Assembly (NCBI GenBank): GCA_034231615.1
Contig: CM067298.1
Coordinates: 34,912,127 to 34,976,126 of the forward strand
Direction of reading: 5' to 3'
Length of the DNA stretch: 64,000 nt
Origin: Meghimatium bilineatum
Taxonomy: Eukaryota; Mollusca; Gastropoda; Stylommatophora; Philomycidae
The notes under the pieces are model-generated. The model was given only the letters and a program-made list of their open reading frames with translations. It did no database searches and had not been told where the DNA came from. Positions 45,449-55,387 of the stretch are shown here, piece by piece. Made by a program: the position numbers and the translations under genes. Every line of letters begins with the position of its first letter. Position 1 is the stretch's first letter.

Positions 45449-48400
45449 ATGGAAAGACTAGGGGAGACAACCCAGACAGAAAAATCACAACCCAGCCTGC
45501 AGAAGACGGAGTGTGTTAGCCAGCGATGGCGCAGATACTGGGATAAATTTGGGCACACACGCTTTTACAGAAATGTGGTCATGCGACAATCAACCCTGTC
45601 ATCATGGCGTCGCTCCTATCAGCAAAAACCTGGGAGGAGCGGAGTCGGGCCCCTTGCCTCGAAAGGGCCCACCCAAGCGACCGGTGCCTCTGCTAACCTG
45701 GAGGTCAGGGGAAAGCAGAGTAGTGCTACTGACCAAACCAAATGCCTCAGAGTTGCTCAGTGGAATGCGGAAGGAGTGCGAAACAAAAAGCCTGAGCTAC
45801 AGGAATTCCTGAGGAAAAACCAGATTGACATAATGTGCATTCAAGAGACGCACCTAAAGGACACACAGAGATTCTTTGTTCGGTTTATGAGTCCTTCCGC
45901 CAAGATCGACTCAAAAGGGTCAAAGGAGGTATACTGACGTTAGTAAAAACATCAATACCAGCAGCAGATGTTAAAAGATCCGGAAAAGGAGAACTGGAAC
46001 ATATAACAGTAAAATTGTTCCTACCTGGTGGAGAAATATCAATAACAAACTGCTACAGCCCTCCTGCCACCAAAATGGAACTTTGTAAACTAAAGATAGA
46101 GGAATCGAGTCACCTAATAGTGGGTGACTTCAATGGCCACTCACCAAGCTGGGGCTACGAGGATATGGATCAAAGGGGTGAAGAGATTGAAGACTGGATG
46201 ATGGAAAATAAACTAATTCTAATAAACCAGCCAGATGATACACTAACATTCTACTCCAGAGTCTGGAAAAAAACTAGCTCACCAGACCTTGCCATGGCAA
46301 CAGATGACATAGATAGACACATTACAAGAACAGTAGAAAGTCAACTGGGAGGAAGTGACCATGTACCAGTCATCCTGCAAATAGCCAAGTCAGGAAGTAC
46401 AGGACATCATAGCATGTCCCCAAGCTGGAACTTCAAAAAAGCAAATTGGACCCTCTTCAGTGAACAAACAGACCAGCTTTGCCAGAATATCACCCTCACT
46501 AGCAACATAAACCATAACATCTCACAAATAAACAAAGTGATACTATAATCCGCACAGAAGGCAATCCCAAGGGGAAGACGAAGAGAATACAAGTCTTATT
46601 GGAGTGAGACTCTAGAAAAATTGCATAACGAGCTGAATGATGCAAGACATACAATGGAGCAAAACCCTACTGCAGAAAACACAAAGAAACACAATGAAAT
46701 CAAACACACATTCAATGAGCAGAAAAGAACAGAGATACAAAAGAGCTGGCATGAAAAGACCAGCAGTCTAAACATGACAAAAGACACAAGTAAACTATGG
46801 AACCTTACAAGAACTCTACATGAAGAAACAAAGAATTCACACTACAAGACTGTCATCGAAGAAGAGGGAAAATTCCACACAGGGAAAATGGCAGCAAACA
46901 TTTTAGCTGACTTCTACAAGGAAGAAAGCACAACAACACTCTCTCATACACGTATCAAATAAGTCAAAAAAGAAATTAAAAGAAAACTGAAGAATCAAAA
47001 TCCAGAGCCTTGCTTGAAGACACCCTTCACCATCGCAGAACTAAATGGTGCCATAGGAAAACTAAAAACCAAAAATGCCCCAGGAAAAGACGGCATAACT
47101 AATGATATGATCAGGAACCTAGGGCCAATCAGCAGAAACAAGCTCCTTACCATCTTCAACCAATCATGGAAAACTGGTAAAATTCCAGACTTGTGGCGTG
47201 AAGCTGTCATCATCCCAATTGTGAAAAAACAAAAAGGAAAAACAAGCAAGTCAAGCTACCGACCAGTCAACCTCTTGAGTTGCATAGGGAAAACAATGGA
47301 GAGAATGGTCAACTCTAGACTGATAAAACACCTAGAAGAAAACCAAAAGCTCACCAAGACACAGTCGGCCTATAGGAAAAATCGAAGCACTGAAGACCAG
47401 CTTACATACCTAGCACAGGAACTAGAAAATGCTTTCCAAAAGAAGGGAAAAGTGCTGGCTACTTTTATGGATTATGGACTTAAGTAAGGTCTTCAATAAG
47501 GTGTGGAAAGAGGGAGTCCTCTTCAAGCTTCTCCAAAACAAAATTGAAGGCAGAATGTTTAGCTGGATTAAAGATTTCCTCTGCTACCGCACTGCAAGAG
47601 TAAAAGTAGATGGTAAACTAAGCAAACGTGTTACTCTCCAACAAGGAGGAGTAATCTCTCCTACCCTCTTCCTCGTATTTATCAATGATATGGGAGAGAA
47701 ACTGTCACATCATATTTCAAAGGCTCTTCATGCAGATGACTTTGCTGCCTGGAGTGCGACAGGAAACCTATCCACTGCAAAAAACAGAATGCAGACAGCA
47801 CTTGACACCTTAAGTGAATAGGCATCTGACTGGGTAGTCCAGATCAACCTCTCCAAAATGGTGACAACCATCTTCTCACTTTCAAATCACTAAGAAAAAG
47901 CAAATCTTAAAATAAATGGAAGTGAGCTAGCACATGTGGAGAACCCTACATATCTAGGGGTCACACTAGACAAGCGACTCACCTGGAAACCACACCTAAT
48001 AACCACAAAGCAAAAAGCAACCAGGAGGCTATCCTTGATGAAGAAACTTGCAGGAACAGGCTGGGGAGCAAATGGAAATATTCTCCGAAAAGTCTACATG
48101 GGTACAGTCAGACCTGTAGTAGAATATGGAATGACAGCCTGGGCATCAGCATCAAAAACAAATACTGATCGCCTATCTAAAGTACAAAATGCAGGACTTC
48201 GACTTATCTCTGGAGGGATGAAAACCACTCCAATCCATGCAATGGAAAAATATGTAAACATCCGCCCACTGGATGACAGAAGAGAAGAAAGAGTGCTTGT
48301 TCAAAGGGAAAAAATTAAGCGCATGCCAAACCATCCGATGTATGCGCAAATTTCTAGATCAACTACAAGCAGGTTGAAGAGAACCAGCTTCTGTCACATC

Positions 48401-49814
48401 TCTAAAAGCAGAACTAAAAATAAGGCTGGAGATGGCTTTAGCGTCCTTGTCAAGGCTAACTGTGATTTGGAAAAGCAACATCAGTGTTGGAGTGAAAATC
48501 AAACTGTATAAGTCGCTGGTGCTTTCTGTTGTGTTGTATGGTTGTGAAAGTTGGACACTCACTGCGGACATGGAGAGAAGATTACAGGCTTTCGAGTATA
48601 AATGCTACATAGGGAACATAAGACCAATGTGTATGTAAGAAATAAAGTAGAGATGTGTGCAGGTGTCCAGGAGCCATTGCTTTCAATAGTGAAACGACAA
48701 AAATTAGCATGGTTCGGACATGTATGCAGGCACGATTCCTTGTCAAAAACAATACTGCAGGGAACTGTCACAGGTGGAAGAAGCAGAGGAGGACAAATAA
48801 AGACATGGACAGACAACATCAAGGAATGGACAGGGCAAGATATTTCCACACTCATCCGCATCGCTGAGGATAGAATTCGCTGGAGGACTCTGTTTGCTGA
48901 AGCATCCAATGTGGTACCCCTACGACCCTGAAGGGTTATGGGTTTATTGATTGATTGATATCTCTAAAGATATCCATGAACAACATAAAGAAATCCTCAC
49001 AAACCTCCCAAATGAAATTGAAACACTAACAGACTTTGAAGAGCCAAGCAATAGTCTCCAGAATGTCTCCATAATAACACAGGTTCCTGGAATAATTAAT
49101 AAGGAACACCAAACTCCACCTCAACTAAAAGAATTGACACTGGAGATGATAGATATAAAATACAATCCCAAGGATTGGACACATGTCTACACAGATGGAT
49201 CGGCAGAAGGAGCAGTAAGGAATGGAGGAGGTGGAATTTTTATAAGACTCAAAGATGGGAATCAGTCCAGAGCAACAGAAACGAAAGCCTTCTGTACAAC
49301 ATCAGACACGAGCTAAGACATATCCAAAAATCAACAGCTATTGCCCTTCAGTGGATACCATCACACTGTGGAATTGTGGGAAATGAGAAAGTGGATGCTC
49401 TGTCAAAGGCAGGAAGCGAAATGGAGCAACACAGACACCCACTGTCTTACGGAGAAGTAAAAACAATCCGCAACACATACACAGCAAAGTGGAAGAAAGA
49501 AATGGAAGGGGAATGAACATGATGCAATAAATCTCCTCCAAAGATATCAACAGACCACAATATTTCGCCTTAGAACAGGCCACTGCAGACTGTTGGGTCA
49601 CCTTTATCGATTAAGGATCTCATACACAGATGAATGTCCATGTGGATCCGGAACCCAGACTCCAGAACACATACTTCAGGACTGCCCAACATACAAAGAG
49701 CAGAGACAGCAGACCTGGCCAGAGGATACAGACTTTAGGCAAAAGCTATGGGGCAGCCGCTCTGACCTGGAGAAGACAGTGGACTTCGTCTTGATGACAG
49801 GTCTGGCGGTATAG
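45449..49814 (+). pseudogene. LINE polyprotein (EN-RT-RNase H), copy 2, broken
   Basis: From MERLGETTQTEKSQPS the order is as follows. The endonuclease covers about 45750-46400 (CLRVAQWNAEGVRN, IMCIQETHLKD, VGDFNGHSPSWG, GGSDHVPVILQ). The RT covers about 47010-48100 (APGKDGITNDMIRN, SSYRPVNLLSCIG, and HADDFAAW, which keeps both catalytic Asp residues but with His for the usual Tyr/Phe). RNase H covers about 49150-49420 (YTDGSAEGAVRNGGGGIFI, WIPSHCGIVGNEKVDALS), and a CPCGSGTQTPEH tail follows. It is broken by frame changes, stops (for example at 46548 and 47819), the nested insert at 48407-48959, and two in-frame deletions. One deletion removes four residues of the RT motif that reads QGVPQGGVISP in copy 1; the other removes 49 residues of RNase H. 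Confidence 0.85.
48407..48959 (+). mobile_element. 5'-truncated RTE-like LINE nested in the LINE
   Basis: A 553-bp insert between duplicates atctctaaa (48398-48406 and 48960-48968). The + strand reads LSRLTVIWKSNISVGVKIKL, YGCESWTLTADMERRLQAFE, KLAWFGHVCRHDSLSKTILQ and IRWRTLFAEASNVVPLRP, then a stop and a TTGATTGATTGAT tail. This is the classic RTE-like C-terminus with a short tandem tail. The matching position in copy 1 (about 9600-9612) holds a single uninterrupted atctctaaagatatcc, the empty site. Confidence 0.92.
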
Positions 49815-49846
49815 CATGACCACATGCTGAACGCAGAAGAAGAAGA

Positions 49847-49905
49847 AGTGATATTCCGTCTATTGTGTTCAAGTGAAATATCAGAAACCTGTGTTCTATG
49901 TAGTA
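49847..49905 (+). repeat. Hairpin-GAAACGTT repeat, copy c, right part
   Basis: It continues 44985-45114 after the LINE. ATTCCGTCTATTGTG, then GAAACCTGTGTTCTATGTAG, match the ends of copies a and b (CTGTGTTTTACGTA). Confidence 0.55.
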
Positions 49906-50345
49906 AGTAAAAAAAAGTAAAGTAACCCATAGCATTTATTAATGCCGTAGGGGTGTGAGATGTTAGCGATCTCACATTTCACAGGCTCTGCAAATGAGGG
50001 CGATAGCCATCTCCTCTCCCTCGCAGTCTTTACTTCCCGGATTAATCCGGTACCCATTTCTTCTTCTTCTGCTTTTATTCTCAAACTCCCACTGGATCTA
50101 GCAGGATCATGGTCCTGCTAGATTTCCAGCAGGATGTAGTCCAGAAAATGGAAATGCGTTGTGTCGCCGTTTTATTTGCGTCAATGGCCCAACACATCCA
50201 TCTTCGGCGGGAGGTACCCATTTAAGGCTGGGTCGACCTGGGAGCCGTTACGATTTGAAAAATTTCCACCGCAACTGGGGAACAAACCCAGGACCACTCA
50301 TATGCGAAGCCAGTGCGCTAACCACTGTGCTAACGCGGCTCCCAA
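49906..50345 (-). mobile_element. tRNA-derived SINE (compound insertion)
   Basis: Read on the - strand from 50343, the head is tRNA-like, with an A-box-like TAGCACAGTGGTTAGCGC and a B-box-like GGTTTGTTCCC about 45 bases later. The shared tail domain follows and ends in (GAA)n at 50058. Beyond the tail come a further 150 bases (GGTACCGGATTAATCCGGG, ACATCTCACACCCCTACGGC) before a T-rich run. The whole block is bordered by gtgttctatgtagta (49891-49905) and gtgttctatgtacta (50346-50360), a 15-bp duplication with one change. It may be one SINE with a long 3' part or two elements inserted one in the other. Confidence 0.75.
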
Positions 50346-50360
50346 GTGTTCTATGTACTA

Positions 50361-52164
50361 TATGCTGAAACCCCTATATCAACAGCAGAAAATAATACAA
50401 AAATTCTCAGCTTACATTCAGAAATATATGGTACAACTATTTTAACGACATTATTGTCTACAGCGATTGGTCAATGATTTAGTAGGTGTGCAATGGAATA
50501 TAACAGCACAATGTAGAGTGAAATGTGTTAGGGAGGAAAGTGTGCATTCAGTACAACTACTACTAGTATGACAACAGAGAAGTTGACAGTGACCAGGCAA
50601 TGAAATAGCTGGAGAGTCAGTTTTAGTTTTACTTGATTCAGAGAATGGTAGAAATGGGAGTTACTAGAGGCGATGAGAGAAAGTGCTGCCTCTCCGGAAA
50701 GATCAGAAGTACGCATAATCAGCTACTGACTGGGACACTGAGCTTATGCACTTTTAGATGGCTGACGGAACGGCAAGCAGAGCATATATGGGAATGCCCC
50801 CAGTGCTGTGACGCTTGCTCCTAATCAAAAATCAGTTTTATAAATATCTGTTTTATGATTGATTTTATGTGTATGATTAGAAATACCCAGTCTGGCTATT
50901 ATACGAAATTAATTACATATTTTTGCCTGAACATATTGGTTTTAGTGTAAATGGAAAGAGCATACAGACTAGCTAGTGCGGCTGGTGTGACAAGTGGTAG
51001 TTCAATGAACCTTGCTGATATTTTGAATACTATCAAGAAGTTTGATCCCATGTATTTCTTCTTCTGTGTCTATTTTCAGAATGCAGGACCTAGGAATAAT
51101 GCATCGAGCTGCTAGAAATTAGTAGCATATAGGAATCAAGAGAAGAGTTATCAAGCAAAACAGAACAAATCAGTTACCATGTGCTTACTGAAGACCATAA
51201 TGAATAAGGAAATAAGAACGGTTATGAATGTATAGTGCAATGATGATGATGATGATCTGACAACTAACTATTAGCAGCAAATTACAATTCAAGTTTTTAC
51301 CAAAAGGCTTGTATGAAGCAAAAGACACACATTTTTTGAAATACCTTGAATCCTTTAAAACATCTATTTAGTTTGTATCTTGTAAAACTAATTTATTTTG
51401 TATTAAGTTTATTTTGTCTATTGATTTATACACAGAGTATACTAGACTGTTTAATGTGTCTTATCTTGACTTGAAAGGAAAAAAAAGAATGGTAACACAT
51501 GTGACCTATCATAATAAATGACTAAGAAAGATTGGTTATGGGGGTGACTACCGCGCTCCATAGGAAGTTGAAGCCAAAAAGTGCACAAAATGGTTGTGCT
51601 GCATCAAAGAAGATAACACTGCAATACAGCATAGTGTGAAGTTTACCAAATTAACACCTAGGATGTCATTGGTCAAAGCAGAATAAAAGCTTAACACTGT
51701 GTTCTAAGCCTCAAGGATGTAAAAAAGGACGTAACTACTTCTACTACAGCAATAAAGAGAAAAGAAGATGAAGATAAGAGACTGACCTGAACATGTTTAG
51801 ATGGCTGTTTCTTTTACATTTCCACAACATATTTCATTCTACCTGTAAAGTTACTACTTTTGAATAAGAAAAATAAGTAAACCAATATCAGAATAAGCAC
51901 CTGAGACAGACAAGTAAATTATATTTGAACAACTTGGGAGATATCACATTTGACATTTTTTTTAAAGTCATGTTCAGATCATTTTAATATGATATAATAC
52001 TATACCAAAGTAGAAAGATGACAACACAAAGAAAGACAGTTTCACAAAGTATGATTATCAGCATCATGTGACAGATCAACTGCGGTAGGCAATCACTGAT
52101 ATCAACATTTTATTTACAGGGCAGTATATCAGCTTTAGTGTTGACTTTGTGAATACATCACAGG
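50361..52164. other. PAR-3 intron DNA, unassigned
   Basis: No exon or assignable repeat was recognised. A short (GAT)n run lies at about 51241-51256. Confidence 0.35.
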
Positions 52165-52428
52165 CATTATTAGAAAAAGGCATTGGGCATACATCGGTCA
52201 CACACTCAGAATGAATGAAGACAGAATACCACGTCAAGTCTTTTTATGGTCACCGAGTGGCAAGAGAAAAAGGGGAAGACCAAAAACAACACTGAAAAGA
52301 ACTATTGAAAAAGAAATCACAACACCTGGAATGAAAATGAACAATCTGGAACAATTGGCTGTTGATTGACAAGCTTGGAGGGCTATGATATCTGCCCTAT
52401 GTGCCACGCTAGGCACAAGAGGAAAATG
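52165..52428 (+). mobile_element. LINE 3'-end fragment
   Basis: One nearly open + frame reads KRHWAYIGHTLRMNEDRIPR, QVFLWSPSGKRKRGRPKTTL and AWRAMISALCATLGTRGK to a stop at about 52428, with one internal stop. It is the C-terminal tail of a common animal LINE (WIGHVLRM..DRIPK, GKRRRGRPKTTW, WRNLVEALCPT). It is followed by a GATGATGAC tail. It is better preserved than most relics here. Confidence 0.75.
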
Positions 52429-52794
52429 ATGATGACGTGTGTTGAGTTTCCACAATATCATGATGTCAAACTATACAGCAGAACAACACAATAAAACTGA
52501 TGCAATGATAGATCCACCTGAAACTTTTTTGCATACTATAATTAACTGGATCACATAAATACAAACGTAGCCCATCTTTGTTGTAATTGAAAATCAATGG
52601 CACAAACTGTTTCTATTAGTAATTTCTATTGTAACTAACTGAAAAGTTTGCTTAAATTTGTCACAGATAATAGTTATTTTCAATAACGGACCGTGACTTT
52701 ATTGCTACTTTTTCAATGATGTAATGTGTAACAAGTGAGAGATCATTTGACTAATCTCAGGAAAACAAGAGCCAAATCTTCTTAAAACACGAAT

Positions 52795-52990
52795 TTAACC
52801 TGTATCAATCCCTAGCGAGTGGATTTGCCAACGGTTTACTTGGTTCACGATGCTCCTGGCAAGTGGACAAAGCGACGGTTTACCTAGTTCATGTGGCTCC
52901 CGGCGAGTGGACTCGTCGGTTGCTATACAACCTATTCAGCAAAGTGAAAATCACATGATCATTAATGTCATGTGACTGGAACCAGTGAAT
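52795..52990 (+). repeat. Repeat F, copy 2, with three tandem 44-bp units
   Basis: The unit (G)GCGAGTGGA..CG followed by ACGGTTTACTTGGTTCA and GGCTCC occurs at about 52814, 52857 and 52901. Only one unit is present in the - strand copy at 36003-36150. The flank TCACATGATCATTAATGTCA is also shared. Confidence 0.65.
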
Positions 52991-53499
52991 AATAGTTAAG
53001 AGTAGCATTCTACTTCTTATAATGGTAGAGTCTATGAAAAATAAGAGAAGGACGGACATAATTTATAAATATCTGGAGACATCGAGCTCAGAATTCATTG
53101 GAAGGTTACAATGGTCATCATTATGTATAAATGATATAAAATCATTATGGATGTGATCCTGCTAGTAAGGAATTCTTGGGAACTATGTTTTTATTTAAAG
53201 TAGATATGGTAACAAGTTGGTTTCACTATGAAATGATATGATGAAACAAGTATGGTAATGTACTGATGGGTTAGCCAACAACACTAGGTCTAACTCTAGA
53301 GTTCAATTTTTTCAACAAGGTAAGTTATGTTTACGTTTCATTTATTTCCCCAGTGATATTATGTTAGTTTGGTTATGAAACTATATAAATAAAATAGACT
53401 TAGCTGTGTTAGTGTGTAAAATGACATTTTCATGGTTTCCACATAGAAAATAAAGGGGAGCAATTTAAATGTTGGGGGCAATTCATTTTGATGTTTCGA

Positions 53500-53832
53500 T
53501 TTTCCCATCTCAACAACCGTCTAACACCTCCTATATCACATGTACACCTATAAAACTTAGACCAATACATGTTGTATTAAATTCTTTATTTATGTGTAAA
53601 AATTATTCTTTTAAAATTTCTAAGAACAAAAATGTTATTACATTTTCCCAACATCCATGTTAGTTTAAAAAAACAAAAAAACGTCTTTACCACATTCTCG
53701 TATAACAAATACCAAAAGAAAATTACAAACATATTTGCAGTATGCAATTCCTTATTTAAACGTGCAAAAATTATTTTAAAATCTCTAAAAACAAAAAAGT
53801 TATTGCGTTTTTCAAACACCCACCAAAAAAAT
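53500..53832. repeat. Repeat G, two tandem units of about 170 bp
   Basis: Unit 1 (about 53500-53650) and unit 2 (about 53680-53820) both contain an ATTCTTTATTTA/ATTCCTTATTTA block, AAAAATTATT and TCTAA(A/G)AACAAAAA(A/T)GTTATT. One further unit is at 42745-42960. It ends about 100 bp downstream of the exon at 53934 in gene orientation. Confidence 0.6.
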
Positions 53833-53933
53833 ACTTAAATTGTCAACAACAAAAAACCAGTGGCTGGGGAAAGATTGTGTAATTTTAATCCGGCTTGATA
53901 AAGGTTAAGGCTATGGATATATCACTTATTTAC

Positions 53934-54220
53934 CTATATAGTCATAGCTGTTAGATTGTGTTCCATAGGTCGCTGTTGGTTGATGAAAGCTTTGCTGGTC
54001 TGATCTATCCTTTTGCTGATGTGCGAGATGATGCTGTTGCTGTGTTAGGTGATGCTGCCGCTGTGCAGAAGAACCTGAATATGTGTAGAATGGGCTTGTT
54101 CTCTCAGAAGTAGAGGAAGAAACAATTAAATTCCTTCCAGTGGATGGATCTACAGACTGAGACCTCAGACGCTGCACACTGACATGAAGGTCTCTGAGTT
54201 TTGCATACTCATCCTCAATT
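53934..54220 (-). CDS. pard3: PAR-3 internal exon, 287 nt
   Basis: The acceptor TTTGCAG precedes base 54220 and the donor GTAAATAAGT follows 53934. One base completes an Arg codon, then 95 codons follow. The exon begins IEDEYAKLRDLHVSVQRLRS, which parallels the vertebrate PARD3 region RERDYAEIQDFHR, then becomes Ser/Gln/His-rich (SAQRQHHLTQQQHHLAHQQ) and ends NSYDYIG. SQSVDPS and SSSTSERTSP offer many phosphorylatable Ser/Thr residues. Phase agrees with both neighbours. Confidence 0.9.
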
Positions 54221-55387
54221 CTGCAAATGTATATTTAAATACATTCATACCAATTTGCATTGAACAGAAATGTACATAGTCTGCATTTAATTGAAAATGA
54301 AAACAATAAAATGAGCTTTATGACACAATCCACTCTTAACGTAAAAATTTGTGTATAAACCCATCCGATTATAGGTCGAGAAGGTGACTATGACTTCCCG
54401 AAAGTGTCGTAAGTCTAAGATTTGACTATAGACCAACATCCCAAAAATGTAACAATGCCAGCAATAATGAACTTCGTCATCAAAAGAAAGAACAGATATG
54501 CTAAATGGAAATTAACACAAACTTTCCCAACTGCAAGATAAGGGCACTCCTTTCATTTGCCTCACTCACATTGCTTGAATAAAGAATCAAGGAATGAATA
54601 GGCCACTGTGTTTCGGGAACAATACATCCAAAGATAGTACAGCGCTGCCTTCCCTAACCACATCTATAGATGGTTTATGATGTGTTGAGACTTTGGAACA
54701 ACAGATCATACTTTCCTGAACAAATTGTTTGTGTTGGGTGTCCCGGCATTATGACGCGGAACTGCGCTAGTGAATAGTAATTACTATGTATGGTAACTAT
54801 TTTGCCACTGGGTTCTGACAAAAATACAGCAGACGACAGTAACGTCTAAGTGGGAAACAATGCCATGAAAGAATGGCAAGACAAATGGGCACCATCAGAT
54901 CTCATGTTTTTAAAGGATACATTAGAGTTTGAACTTTGTTCCATGTATGTTTACCTTGTAGGGAGTACCCGGTATACGGTAATAAACATGACAGAGGATT
55001 GTAAAATTGATCTCGTCTGCCACTAAATGTGCAGTGGTGGGGGGGGGGGGGGGGGGGGAAAGAAGGGAATCAATTACGGCGGAATTTTACTACAAAATGT
55101 CTTTGATATGTCAGGATTTGGAACCTCGTTTCAAGTCTTCTATAAAGAAAGATTGCATTAGGTCACTTATCTGAATGGCATTATCAAAATGTGAGGGTAA
55201 CTTAGATTGGTTGACTGATCAAAATGGGTAGGGCTCGTACTCAATCTGCGGCCTCAGTGGGCTGGACTAATTAACAGAATATAAGGAAGGTGGTGACTTA
55301 ACTCGCCAAGAATACTGCACAAGTAGTTTGACTTCCAGTTCATATATTTTTATTGTCATTGTGATTTTATTCGTGTTTTATAAGAAG

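Larger units (their letters stand above)
45115..49846 (+). mobile_element. 4.3-kb EN-RT-RNase H LINE, copy 2, with nested insert
   Basis: Same family as 8577-12905. It starts CCTGGGGGGGGGC and ends GAACGCAGAAGAAGAAGAAG. Flanks agtgatagtcc (45104-45114) and agtgatattcc (49847-49857) form an 11-bp duplication with one change. Removing the nested 553-bp insert and one 9-bp duplicate leaves 4170 bp. The 159-bp shortfall against copy 1 equals two in-frame losses, 147 bp in RNase H and 12 bp in the RT. It lies antisense in the PAR-3 intron between exons 53934 and 43270. Confidence 0.9.

Noticed and set aside
50270-50343. Functional tRNA gene
   Set aside because: The A-box and B-box-like parts are there, but the acceptor arms do not pair properly and the sequence continues into the SINE body.
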